Notes under the pieces: generated by a model
What the model saw: the letters and a program-made list of their open reading frames with translations, nothing else
Databases searched by the model: none
Told to the model about the DNA's origin: nothing
Assembly: GCF_048773025.1 (NCBI RefSeq)
Contig: NC_133570.1
Coordinates: 21,116,001-21,180,000 of the forward strand
DNA length: 64,000 bases
Source: Camelus bactrianus
Lineage: Eukaryota; Chordata; Mammalia; Artiodactyla; Camelidae
Reading direction: 5' to 3'
Position numbers and translations under genes: made by a program
In this document: positions 34,813-45,815 of the stretch, piece by piece
Numbering within the stretch: position 1 is the stretch's first letter
Layout of the letters: every line of letters starts with the position of its first letter

Positions 34813-34851
34813 CACGGTGCTGCAGACCAGGGAGGAAATGAGACAAAATCC
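34813..34851 (+). promoter_or_regulatory. RSS (23 bp spacer) of the V5 pseudogene at 34312
   Basis: Heptamer CACGGTG (fourth base differs), 23 bp spacer, nonamer ACAAAATCC (34843-34851). Confidence 0.85.
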
Positions 34852-35159
34852 CCCCTGCCCTCTTGGACTGGTCCCCTCCCTGCTGTCGATGGCTCAGATG
34901 AAGTCACGCTCAGCGGGTGACCTCCATTCTCAGATGTTAGACAAGCGCCGGCTTTCCCTTGATGACTTGACAGTATTGCATCTTTTCTTCAGTTTAACTT
35001 TTACCTAGTGTATTCTTTCCCAAGTCAGGTGATCTTGGGAAACATTGCTTGTTCAAAAGCAAAATTATCTTTGTGGAGACACTGGAAGAGGAAAAAGCAG
35101 TTGAGTCCAGGCCAGGCCCCACTTGGGGTGGAGGAGTCATTAAACGAGACTTCCTGTCT

Positions 35160-35480
35160 GAGTGTTTCAACTGGAATTTTGTGATACAAAAGGCAACCTG
35201 TAGAAGTTAATCGTATCCTCTAGAATAGTCCTGAAACTTCAATTTCTAAACTGAAAAGAATAAAACCTATAGTATCATCAATATGAAACGCATGAGGGTA
35301 AATCTGAGGAAAATCCAACGTCCTATGCACTGAAAATGACAATACATTGCAGGAGGTTTTTTAAAAAGAGTGAATAGATACTCCTACTTTGCAGGTCAAA
35401 ACACTCAGCGTCACTGAGGTAACAATTATTCTCAAATTGATCAAACTTCTCACTGCAAGCACGGTCTTCACTTGCAATGG
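35160..35480 (+). mobile_element. Old L1 ORF2 fragment
   Basis: Sister of 8590-8900 with the same landmarks ('gagggtaaatctgaggaaa', 'gtcctatgcactgaaaatga'). Confidence 0.6.
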
Positions 35481-38434
35481 AACGTGAGGTAGGAGGTCCA
35501 CACAAGGAAATGGAAACTGTAGGAAAAGACACAGAGGAACAAACAAGCTGGATAATCCTTCCCCTGTGACATGTGACCTGACGTGTGTGACGAAGGGGAG
35601 GTGTAGGACATCACCTTTGAAGTCCAGGAACCCATGTTTCATTCCTGGAATTCAAGGTGAGGCAGAGAGAAGAATTTTAATCCTGGAGGAGGCACAGAGC
35701 AGGTGTGGAGGGTGGTGGGCAGAGGCTGGGGGCAGCAGGCCTGGGCAGGTGGCTGCTGGGCATTGACTGCGTGTTCCCTGTTGTGTGCACCTGGGGCGAC
35801 GGGATTCTGAACATCATCTCGTCGCCAGGAACACCTGTGTGACCTGCAACCGGTTGATGAGAATTCTGACCCAGACGATCTAGACAGGAGAGGTGCCTGT
35901 GTGGCTTCAGGGTTCCTGGTGGTGTTTCCAAGGCTTAGAAATGGAACCTACATCATGAATCCTAAAGAGAAAATTCAAAGACACTAACCTCTAAAACTAT
36001 ACATGTTCTCAAGAGCTATTGGCCTTGAATCATCCCAGGAAGAATGTGAGTCCGTCCTGCAACAAACGTGGAGCGGGACCCTATGCCCGGGGACAGTCTT
36101 GTGTTCCCAGACCTTCCTCGTGACCCTGCCACAGCAATAATGGAAGTAAGGCAAGCATGCAAATATTTTACAAGGAAGAATCAATTTACCTTGAGGAGTA
36201 GAGATTGGAATGAAAATTAACGGGAATGAATACACACATTTTGAAGGTCACAATTAATGAAAATAGTATAGAATGTTTTAATTATGTAAATTTAAAAGTG
36301 GTTCAAAGTGTATGTCATTCCGGTCCCAGTATATAAAATAAAGTAACATGGCTTAGACCTTATAAATCCAAACCCGCACGAAATCCATAGCCCTTAATAA
36401 ATTTGATCAGAGCCCAGGGCAGGTTAGGGAACAGCTCGTGAGGGTTCCCGGGGCCAGACATGGAGGAAGACACTCTGCAAAGTGGTGAGAGCTCCATTCA
36501 CAGTCACGTTCTGTTCATGTCAAACCTTGCTGACAGAAGTGACAAAACTAGATTAAAACCCATTTACTCTCTCAGAGAGCCACAGGAAAATCAGTTCTGC
36601 CAGAATAACACTTAAGGGCAAGAGGGAACCCACAGAATAATCCAGAACATAGGACATTTCCCCCCGACGTTGTGATATCTCATGGCTGAGACCTCAATAA
36701 AAGCCAAAAACTACACAGTGGGGACTGGGTGAGCAAAACGGGGGATCTAATAACAACAATCAATAAACCAACCCGCAAGTGTCACCCGCCTAGATTGACT
36801 ACCAGGTGTGAAGTAGAAGGGTTTTCTGCAGAACTTTAATCTTTGAACTTGGTTCAAGGTGATTATCCACTAGTAACAAACCCAGACAGAGGGAATCTCA
36901 GCTATCAGGTGATCCTGAAATATCTGGTTCATCCACATTCCATTTAACTCAGAACATCATTAGTGCCCTGGGAACATTAACATCTCAGCCCCAAATAAAT
37001 ACAATGGACAGATTCACTGTAGCGCCCTGGGTGGTGACACCAGGAAGACACCACTGCAGGTGTCAGAAAGCCCCTCCATGAGGCTGGCTGTGACCCTGGG
37101 AGGATGTGGCTCTGCGCCCAGCAGGGGGCGCTGTGGGACTGGCCCTGAGAGCTCAGGGTCTGGGCCAGGCAGGCTGGGAAGACACACCACTGGCTCTTGC
37201 CCACTTGGGCAGCCGTGTCCTCATTCCAGGGGGACTGTCCTGCACCTCGGCCCCCAGGAGACCTGTGAGCTCTCAGCTCTGAGGGACACACCGGCTTCAT
37301 GCTTCCTCTTCCTCCTCTGTCCTGGAGTCACTGCCCAGACCTGATGTCCAGGCAAAGACAGATGGACAATCACACGACAAACTGAATTTCCCTGAGGGTC
37401 ATGACCTACGGTCACCTCTGGACAGAGGATAAGAGACCCCTGGAGAGGGATGGTCTCCACACCAAAAACAGGGCCTCCCAAGCAGGGCTATGGGGTCCTG
37501 CCCACCTACATCCTGGGTTCCTCTCCTCACCTCTCACTCCCTGAACCAAGAGGGTCCTGAAGACAAAGTGATGGGATATGGGGTTTGGGGACATCTGCAG
37601 TGCCTCATGGCCTGTCCTCCGGGCAAGGGGGGCGGGGTGGCCCTTCTCCCTGCACGTGCTCCCTTCCTCCCCGGGGCCTGGTCACCTGCTGACAGATCTG
37701 CCCTGTACAGTGTCCAGGTCTTTATTTTAAATTGTTTAAAATACGCAATAGCGGGCATGTAGACTAATCTCACCTTCATGTTCCAGCAAATGAGTGGAGT
37801 CCAACCTCACCAAAAGGGTATCCGAATTGACAATTTTCAAACAATCTCTCTTGTGATCATGACTGAAATGTGCACAAATGATTCAACCCATGAGCGAGTA
37901 GAATCCACGTTCCAGCAAGAAAGACTTGCCTTGACCCCCAGGGAGGATGTGGGCAGAGACCAGGCTATGTTTATCTCTGGGGTTGATGGATGTTGGAGAA
38001 ACAGAGATGGGGGGCCAGGGTGACCCCACATCAGCCGTGCTCTCTCAGAAAAAAAGGCTCAGTCCAGAGCAACCTGCTCCCTGAGACAGGCAGTGTCACT
38101 CAGGACCCACAGGGGGCTCTGCTCAGTCCCATTCCTGTACCTGGGGGGCTCCTGGGGCCCTGAGAGTTTCTCTCACATTCAGCCTCTCCATCCTCCATCC
38201 ACACTGGAGCCTAATCTCCCCAGAGAAGCCCCATGGGAGAAATGAGTGTGACCCTGGTGTCTGGAGAAGGCCTGGGACCATCAGTGTGGGTGCGAATCTG
38301 CAGGGTCCTCGCTGCCAACAGGACCCAATGTATCCCCGATGAGCATATCATCAATGCAGGTTATAGCATCTGCTCCTTCTAGACCTCCCCCTGGGGACAT
38401 CAGGTGACACTGGGCAGGGTGAGGGAGGAAGCTG
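35481..38434. other. V5 3' flank and V1 upstream block joined to V8 upstream flank; V1 missing
   Basis: No gene. 35.5-36.96 kb is shared with 9.0-10.4 kb. 36960-37700 is the V1 upstream block with a CTCF-like motif (CCCAGCAGGGGGCGCTGTGG, 37118-37137). At about 37710 ('tgtccaggtctttatttt') the block leaves V1 sequence and runs into a new stretch leading to the V8 promoter. The same junction recurs at 55287, so this deletion was itself duplicated. Confidence 0.7.
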
Positions 38435-38442
38435 ATTTGCAT
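38435..38442 (+). promoter_or_regulatory. Octamer ATTTGCAT of the V8 pseudogene at 38548
   Basis: Perfect octamer 106-113 bp before the lost start codon. Confidence 0.86.
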
Positions 38443-38547
38443 GAAGCCCCTTCTCCTCCCAGTGGGTCCGGGAGGCATGAAAAGGCACGAGGACCCTACA
38501 GTGCAGCCCAGGAGGCTGAGGAGCCGCATCCCGGGAGCGTCCCTACC

Positions 38548-39008
38548 AAGGCCTGGACGGTGCTTCTGCTCGAGCTCCTCGCTCACGGCTCAGGTCACGT
38601 GCCAGGACTCTGCATCCTTGGGGTACATCTACAGCCAGGTGTCGGGGTGACCCTGGTCTCCATAACCACCCCTGTCTCTCTCTTGTCACTTTTAGGGGTG
38701 GATTCTCCGACTGTGGTGACCCAGGAGCCATCCCTGTCAGTGTCTCCAGGATGGACTGTCACACTCACCTGTGGCCTCAGCTCTGGGTCTGTCACTACCA
38801 GTAATGACCCTGGTTGGATCCAGCAGACACCAGGCCAGGTGCCCCGCACTCTTATCTACAGAACAAGCAGCCACCTCTCTGGGGTCCCCAGTTGCTTCTT
38901 CAGATCCATCTCTGGGAACAAAGCCGCCCTCACCATCATGGGGGCCCAACCCAAGGACGAGGCCGACTATTACTGTGCTCTGGACATGGGTAGTGGTAGT
39001 TACACTGC
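38548..39008 (+). pseudogene. IGLV8: IGLV8-subgroup V pseudogene (start codon ATG to AAG)
   Basis: Leader exon 38548-38593 with AAG where its sisters have ATG; no nearby in-frame ATG lies in the leader. Intron 38594-38695, V exon 38696-39008. The V exon is open: [57 protein letters not shown]. Framework 3 has CFFRS instead of RFSGS, adding a Cys. [19 protein letters not shown] ends it. The heptamer is perfect but the nonamer is eroded. Confidence 0.92.
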
Positions 39009-39046
39009 CACAGTGATGTAACCTCTGGGGAAGTTCTCCCAAACCT
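39009..39046 (+). promoter_or_regulatory. RSS with eroded nonamer of the V8 pseudogene at 38548
   Basis: Perfect heptamer CACAGTG. By alignment with its sisters a base has been lost near the nonamer, which now reads CCCAAACCT after 22 bp. Confidence 0.75.
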
Positions 39047-41517
39047 CCCTGCTGATCTCAGAGGGCTCATCCCTGAGGGGCAGGAGACGAAGAGAGAGGG
39101 TGAAATGTCAGCACCAAAGGGGGAGGGGGCACCGTGTCCCCATCTCCTGCCCAGGGGTTCCAGGCCATGTGCCTCCTCCAGCCTCCCCCAGAGTGTGTCC
39201 ATCGCTCCTAGTGGTTCCCCTTCTCATCCAATATGATAGTGACTGGGACTCAGCTCCAAAATATATCTAGTTGCCGTGAGACTCAGGAATCCAGCATCAT
39301 CAAATGACCTTCCCTGTTGACCTTGCTGATCTCTGGCTGGACAATTATACTCCCTGCATGGCGCCCTTGTTAGGGGTCCCAGGGTTGCTGGGCAGGACAT
39401 GGGCTTCCAACACCTGTGACAGAAGTCAGCCAGGCACTGTTGCCTCTGGAGGAGTGTTGAGGGTCCAGGTTGTATAGTGGCCATCTTATTAGAGAATACA
39501 GCCTGATCCAGGCAGGCTGTCGGTGTGGTCAGATGTCCAGTTCTCTACCCAGGATTCTGGCAGCACACGGTGAGCTGGACTTCCTTCCCGTCCCTTAGTG
39601 TGAGACTGAGCAAGGGAGACAAGAGAGGCTAGTCTGCACTCCTTTCCCTGTGGTGGTGACGGTGGAGCCAGTGAGGACTGAGCCCTGACACCACTTGTCT
39701 TAACAGGACTGAAACCATGGTAGGGGCAGGGATGCACACTGCGGTGTCCCTTCCTCCCTTTTGTCCCTAGGGCAGGGACCCCAGTGGGCCAAGCACCCAC
39801 CCACTGCAGCAAGGCAGCCCCTCTGAGCCTGACTTCCCTCACTGGGGTCAGCACGTCCAGCAGGGGGCTGTACCCCACGCCCCCTGAATGCGAAGGAACT
39901 AGTGACCACAGCTGCCCTATGGTCCCCGGGAGAGAGTCAGCAGCACAGAGCAGTGGGACCAGGGCCCCCTTTGCTGGGTCAGTGGCAGTGAACACTCCCC
40001 TCACCTTCTGCTGCGGGATGATCCCTGATCAGCAAAGACTAAATGGGACTCGGAGATCCTTTTGTCACCTCCCTAAAGTCCAGGATCCAGTACAATTGTC
40101 ACTTGTCATATCAACAACCAGGAAAACAGATATCGATGTGAAAACAGAATCCGTTGACATCAATACTGAGATGACTCGATGATGACATATTTTGGGGGAA
40201 CAACATCAAACCCCTGATGAATAGGTAGAGACACTAGGAACAAACGGAGCAGGAGGTGATCCGAGGTAGGAATAGAACCAGGAGAATAAAGTGGATGGAA
40301 ACACAGACCTGAAATACAACAGAGGAAAATAAAAAAGAATCCTCTCAGCAGGTCTTCAAAGACATGTAATGCACATTATTATTTAACTTGTACATTTGAT
40401 TATTGAGTGATGGATTATGACTAGGAAGAAAAAAAGGGCTTCCATCCTTTCTGCATCATTTCCACCACCATGAATATTCCCGCGAGCATCACCAGGGGGC
40501 GCTGTGGGTCTGCTCAGAACCCACCAAGCCCGGACCCCACCCAGAGGCTCCCACTGCAGGGGCCCTACACCCGGGCTCACTGGCCAGATCTGGACGTGGG
40601 AGCAGGTGCTTCCTCTCAGGGGACAAAGCCCGAGCCCCGACCTCTGCACTCCCCGCCTGTGCGTGGAGCTGCAACCTGGGGGGAGGACACAGCAGTGGAT
40701 GGTGTGTGGGCTCCTGTCCCCATCGGCCCCATCCCCCTTCCCCAGGAGCAGAGGAGGAGGAAGGGGGACCCAGGGGACCAGTCCCGAACCCTACGACGCC
40801 TCTCAGCCTCCCCAGCTTCTCCTCTATCTTTTCTTCGTGCTCCCCCTTCTCCCCTCCCCTCTGAATCATGACTTTCCTCCCAAACCCGTGCTCCTCTTCT
40901 TCCTACAACCCTCCACCCTGTGACCTCTCCAGTCATTCTCAAGGTCACTGTCAGAAGCTGGTGACCTGTTCCTAGATCTTCCAGGAACCAGACACTCACT
41001 CCCTCTTCCTCCGCCTGGAACCTCTCAGATCCCTTCCTATCCGAGCGACCTCATGTCTCTGGACACCCAGGTTTTACCCCCGCTCAACCCTCCATGCTCC
41101 CCACATGTCCCCCCCTTTCCCAGGGAATCTAAGGAGTCCCTCCAGAAGCTAATGGATCCCACAGACACACCTCACTCATCCTCTCTGCCCATCAGATGAG
41201 GAGTCTCCTGGGAAGGGAACCCCGGCTTCCTAATGAACTGGGAATGGAGATCCCAGCTGAACTGTCTCTGTCCTCAGTTCTAGTACCATTGATTTCATGT
41301 GCACTGAGCTCATGAGACACTGGGGGCTCTCGACTTGGAGAACAGACACCTGTCCTGGATCTCTGTTCAGGGGTCCCTGGGCCCAGCACTGGGTCCTCTT
41401 GGGGACCCAGGGGAGCCTAGGGCCAGGCCAGACTGACCACCTTTGCAGGCATGACACTGGATACAGGGGACACTCCGGGCCCCGGGATAGGCAGGGTTTG
41501 GCCGAAAACAGGACCTA
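39047..41517. repeat. V8-V9 intergenic DNA (third copy)
   Basis: No gene. Sister of 16.0-18.5 and 28.6-31.0 kb. Strong CTCF-like motif TCACCAGGGGGCGCTGTGGG at 40489-40508. Confidence 0.7.
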
Positions 41518-41525
41518 ATTTGCAT
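41518..41525 (+). promoter_or_regulatory. Octamer ATTTGCAT of the V9 pseudogene at 41607
   Basis: Perfect octamer 82-89 bp before the leader ATG. Confidence 0.85.
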
Positions 41526-41606
41526 GAAGGGCCCTTGGTCCTGGGGTGAGTGGGGGAAGAGAGCCAGGTAATGGTGGCCTCAGCAGAGCTTGCGGGCGTC
41601 TGCACC

Positions 41607-42083
41607 ATGGCTTGGACACTGCTCACCTACTCCCCCCCCTCCTCCAGTACACAGATCAGGACGCCCTCAGCACCCTGACTCCCAGCTCTCCCCCCCCCCA
41701 CCCCACCCACAGAGAAGTCCATCCTTGTCCTTCCTCCTGACATAACAGGTGTCTGTGTTTCCAGGCTCCCTCTCCCAGCCTGAGCTGACACAGTCGCCCT
41801 CTGCATCTGCCTCCCTGGGAGCCTCAGGCAGCTCACCTGCACCATGAGCAGCGGCTACAGTGGTTTTTACATGGACTGGTACCAGCAGGACCCAGGGGAA
41901 GGGCCCACAGTTTGAGGTGGGAGTCAGCACCGGCAGCGTTGTTGAATCCTAGGGGTATAGTGTCTCTGATCGCTTCTCAGGCTTGGGCCCTGGCCCGGAG
42001 CACGACCTGACCATCTAGAATGTCCTGGAGGAGGACGAGGCTGACTACATCTGTGGGGCAGACCATGGCAGCTATGTGTAACC
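41607..42083 (+). pseudogene. IGLV9: IGLV9-subgroup V pseudogene (splice donor lost, many breaks)
   Basis: Leader begins ATG GCT TGG ACA CTG but then diverges. The donor site after 'gtacacag' is AT instead of GT. V exon 41765-42083. Framework 1 starts [16 protein letters not shown]. It loses a base before the first Cys, a further indel lies in framework 2 (the 'cccacagtttgagg' area), and stops occur in framework 2-3, including TAG in 'accatctagaatg'. [10 protein letters not shown] and EEDEADYICGADHGSYV can still be read in single frames. The most damaged of the three V9 copies, although its heptamer is the best kept. Confidence 0.92.
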
Positions 42084-42121
42084 CACAGTGACACCCCCAG
42101 AGTAGAAGTGACACAGAAAGC
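42084..42121 (+). promoter_or_regulatory. RSS of the V9 pseudogene at 41607
   Basis: Perfect heptamer CACAGTG, 22 bp spacer, degenerate nonamer ACAGAAAGC. Confidence 0.78.
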
Positions 42122-43424
42122 CTGCTCACAGCCCGTCCCCCCCACCCCATGTTGCCTGACCCACAGTTCAGGGGACGTCTCCTGACCTCCCCTGAGAGTT
42201 TCCACCTTCCCAGGGATTTTCATAACTCAGCCCCTGTCAGTGAGGACGGTCTGTCTGTGCATGACATGCCTGGTCTCGGTCCACAGCGAATGTTCCCCTG
42301 GGTTGGAAAACATAAGCCAATTTGGACTGAATTCCAGTGAAATACATCCAGCCCTAAACTTCAAAGCTGCAAAACAGCATCCATGGCATCCTTCACTTTT
42401 GCAGTCAGTATGACATTCAAGTTGCTGCCCACTGGGAAAAGTAACACAGAGATGAGTCCACGAGACTGTGTGTGGATCGACTGCTTGTATGCACATGAGT
42501 CTTGGAACATGGAGCCCGGGTGCGTCCTAAAGAGCGTCCCAGAAATGCTGGTGCTGTGGTGTGTGTTAAAGTCATGGGTGAGGGGGTAGGAGGAGGGTGA
42601 GAGGAGGGGAGATTGAAGGAGGGAAATTATCCTGATGAGGGCTGACGGGGGATGAAGGTGTGGGAGGCCCCTTAGTCTATCACCATGGATTTCTGTAACG
42701 TCAATAATTTCCACGAAGACAGACGTGTGAACAAGAAAACCTCCACCCCTGTGGGTTGTGATGCGTGTCTGCCCTGGGTTAACAGATCACCAAAGATGCC
42801 AAAATGTGTGATTCCACATTGATCTCAAGTTTAAGCCTTTATCCTCCCAGCAGACAGAGGGGGCTGCTGTGATGTTGGGAAGGGACAGGAGCTCAGGTGT
42901 CACTGACAAAGGGAGGGAGGGGGTCCTGATGGAGGGGAGGGCCTGTCATTCGGTTTTGAGGGGGCGGAGCCAGATCAGGAAGGAACCTTGTGAGGCTGAG
43001 GGGTTGGGATTTCATGCAAACAGCAGTGAGGAGTCATTGAAAGGTTTAAGGCAGAGTTGACTTGAGCTAAAGGAGGGTTAACTCCGTCATCCTGAGGAGA
43101 AGTGGGTGGTCCTTGTCATAGGACAATTACTGAGTGACATACCTGTGTGTCCCGACGATCATGGAGCATTTGCACAAATGAAGCTAATTTGGATACAGGA
43201 TATGGTGAGGACGTGATGGTTTCTGCATTTGACAGGCGCACATGGCCTTTCTACTGAAATAAAACAATGAGCAAGAGAACTCAGGTGTGGACATTTTTGT
43301 TTATAATACAGAAAAATTGTAGAATCTCTAAGACAGAGTCCTCACAAGAAATATGTGACATCACTGTGAAAAAAACCCCATCGTAGAAACACAATCCTCA
43401 CACATGACAAATATATGACAAGTA
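42122..43424. repeat. V9 3' flank (third copy)
   Basis: No gene. Sister of 31.65-32.93 kb. Reversed octamer ATGCAAAC at 43014-43021. Confidence 0.7.
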
Positions 43425-43900
43425 GCTGTGATATATTAATGCAATGGAATACTACTCCGGCATGAAATAGAATAAAATAATGCCATCTGCAGCAACTTGG
43501 ATGGACCTGAAGATTGTCATTCTAAGTAAGTAAGCCAGAAAGAGGAAGATACCATATCACTCATATGTGCTATCTAAAGACAAAAAATAGAAGACAGTGA
43601 TGAATTTAATTATAAAACAGAAACAGACTCACAGAGCGAGAAAACAAACTTATGGTTTCCAGGGGGAAAGGGGGTAGGAATGGATAAACTGTGAGTTCAA
43701 GATTTGCAAATATTAACTACTGCCTATAAAATAGATACACAAGTTTTTGTGTAGAGCACAGGGAACTAGATTCAGCATCTTAAAGTAACCGATACTGAAA
43801 AAGAATATGAAAAGAAATATATGTATGTGTGTATGACTGAAACATTATGCTGTACACCCAATACTGACACACTGTAAACTTAATATTCCTCAATAAAAAG
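43425..43900 (+). mobile_element. L1 3' end fragment (sister of 32935-33415)
   Basis: Same start in the ORF2 tail, same 3' UTR and AATAAA end as the 32.9 kb copy, in the same position between a V9 and a V5 segment. Confidence 0.88.
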
Positions 43901-44683
43901 GAAAGAAATATATGACATGTGCACTACTAAATGATATGTCTGCCAAACAATATCATTTCCACAAATCATGCTCAGCTCCATCAAAATTCTTAAAGCATTG
44001 CATGAGTTTTGAAATGGCTGCTTTTTCCAGGTTTCAAATATGACTTTTTGCTTCTTCATGACAAATCCATATCTAAACCCTTTCCTCCAACAGCCCTACA
44101 TGTCCTTCAGAACAACTCACTGTCCCCTTGTCACTGGTGCACACGTGGGTCAGTTAGCTTTTCTACACTGTACTCTGGGAGGGGGCTGTAACTCTTAATG
44201 GTTCCATACGCACAGCTTTGCAGCTTCCATGGACCAGTACTCCATTTGAAAATGAAAACATTTTATAGGACGTAACTCAGCAGAAAAGAATCACAGAATC
44301 TGGGAAGGCGACCATGGGCCTGTGAATGGAGACAGGCCACTGCTAGGCCCTCAGGTCTCTGATCCTTGGTGAGGTTGTGCCCCATGACTAGCAGGGGGCG
44401 CTGTGGGTCTGCCCTGTGATCCCTGCACAGCTGCTCAGGGAGTAGGACTCACCCCCAGGAGGTGGACCTGGTGGCGGGTCCTGTGCTCCTGATGGGGACT
44501 CAGCAGTGTGTCCCCTCTGGCTGGCAGAATCCCCTGAGCAGAGACCCCTATGGTCTCAGCAGGTGCTTCCTCCCAGGGTCTCTCAAGGGGGAGGCCACCC
44601 TCCATTTCCCGGAGACTGGGCTGTGAGCTGAGCTCCAGCATCTGGGCTGAGGGAGGGGCTGGGCGGTCCCTGGGGGGAAACCC
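43901..44683. other. V5 upstream flank with CTCF-like motif
   Basis: No gene. Shared with 33.4-34.2 kb. Motif GACTAGCAGGGGGCGCTGTG at 44386-44405. Confidence 0.65.
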
Positions 44684-44691
44684 ATTTGCAT
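44684..44691 (+). promoter_or_regulatory. Octamer ATTTGCAT of the V5 segment at 44780
   Basis: Perfect octamer 89-96 bp before the leader ATG. Confidence 0.9.
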
Positions 44692-44779
44692 AGGCCGCCC
44701 CTCCACTGGCAGAGGCTGGGAAGAAAAGGAGGCCAGGGTAGCCCAGCCCCAACATGGGGACCAGGGGACTGTGAGCACC

Positions 44780-45274
44780 ATGGCCTGGACTCCTCTCCTG
44801 CTCCTGCTCCTCTCTCACTGCACAGGTAGGGACGGGCCTTGGGGACCACAACTCAGTTCCCTGCCTGCAGCAGCCCCTGTGGCTCAGACTCTGGGAATGC
44901 TTCCTGCAGGTCCCGTCCCATCTACCCCTTGTGTCTGTGTTTGCAGGGACCCTCTCCCAGCTTGTGCTGACTCAGCCGCCCTCCCTCTCTGCGTCTCTGG
45001 GAGCATCAGCCAGACTCACCTGCACCCTGAGCAGTGGGAACAGTGTTGGCAGCTACTACATAACTTGGTACCAGCAGAAGGCAGGGAGCCCTCCCCGGTA
45101 CCTCCTGTACTACTACTCAGACTCCAGTAAGCACCAGGGCTCCGGGGTCCCGAGCCGCTTCTCTGGGTCCAAAAATGCCTCGGCCAGTGCAGGGCTTCTG
45201 CTCATCTCTGGGCTGCAGCCCAAGGACGAGGCTGACTATTACTGTGCTGCAGTGGACAGCAGCAGTAATGCTCA
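44780..45274 (+). CDS. IGLV5: IGLV5-subgroup V segment, apparently functional
   Basis: The only clean V5 here. Leader exon 44780-44825 ([16 protein letters not shown]), intron 44826-44946, V exon 44947-45274. The mature domain is [31 protein letters not shown] with core Trp in [12 protein letters not shown], the long V5 second loop [34 protein letters not shown], and [17 protein letters not shown]. All hallmark residues are present, with no stop, GT/AG splice ends and a perfect octamer. It is the sister of the Trp-less segment at 824; the two share 8 kb of surrounding DNA. The heptamer has one change shared with two other V5 copies. Confidence 0.96.
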
Positions 45275-45313
45275 CACGGTGCCCCAGCCCCACAGGGAAG
45301 TGAGACTAAAACC
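45275..45313 (+). promoter_or_regulatory. RSS (23 bp spacer) of the V5 segment at 44780
   Basis: Heptamer CACGGTG, 23 bp spacer, nonamer ACTAAAACC (45305-45313). Confidence 0.9.
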
Positions 45314-45654
45314 TCCCCTGTTCTGTCCCCGCTGGGCCATCACTGCTGCTCTGCCTGGGACCAGGGCTCACTCAGGGTGACTTTCTGTTGTCACATCTTC
45401 AGGCAGCAACTGAGTTTCCTCCAAACAGGAAATCTCACACTGTCACAGCCTCTTCGTCGTCTCACATCTGAGATAGACCGTTCCTGTTGTATCTCAGCCT
45501 GCTCGTGTTTCCACAGGCAGACAGGACTTGCTCTGAGATGAGCTCCTCCCCATGGAGATGTTATAAGTGGTAGACAGTGGTGGGTCCTGGCTCCTCCCAT
45601 CTTAGCGTCTAAGGGTGACCCCAGGATGCTTCTTGTCTAAGAGCTTCAGTCTGA

Positions 45655-45815
45655 GGTCTGAGATCCAAAATCAACGTGCGGAAGTGAGCGGTAAAATACA
45701 CACTGGCAATGAACCATCAGAAATTGACAGTAAAATGTAAAAATACCAACTAACGGCTTCAAACTAAGAAATAGGTAATGATAAATCTGACAAATAAAAT
45801 CCTCCTGACTTTTTC
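45655..45815 (+). mobile_element. Old L1 ORF2 fragment (sister of 1690-1860)
   Basis: Same landmarks ('aaaatcaacgtgcgga', 'ggcaatgaaccatcagaaa') in the same place after a V5 segment. Confidence 0.6.
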
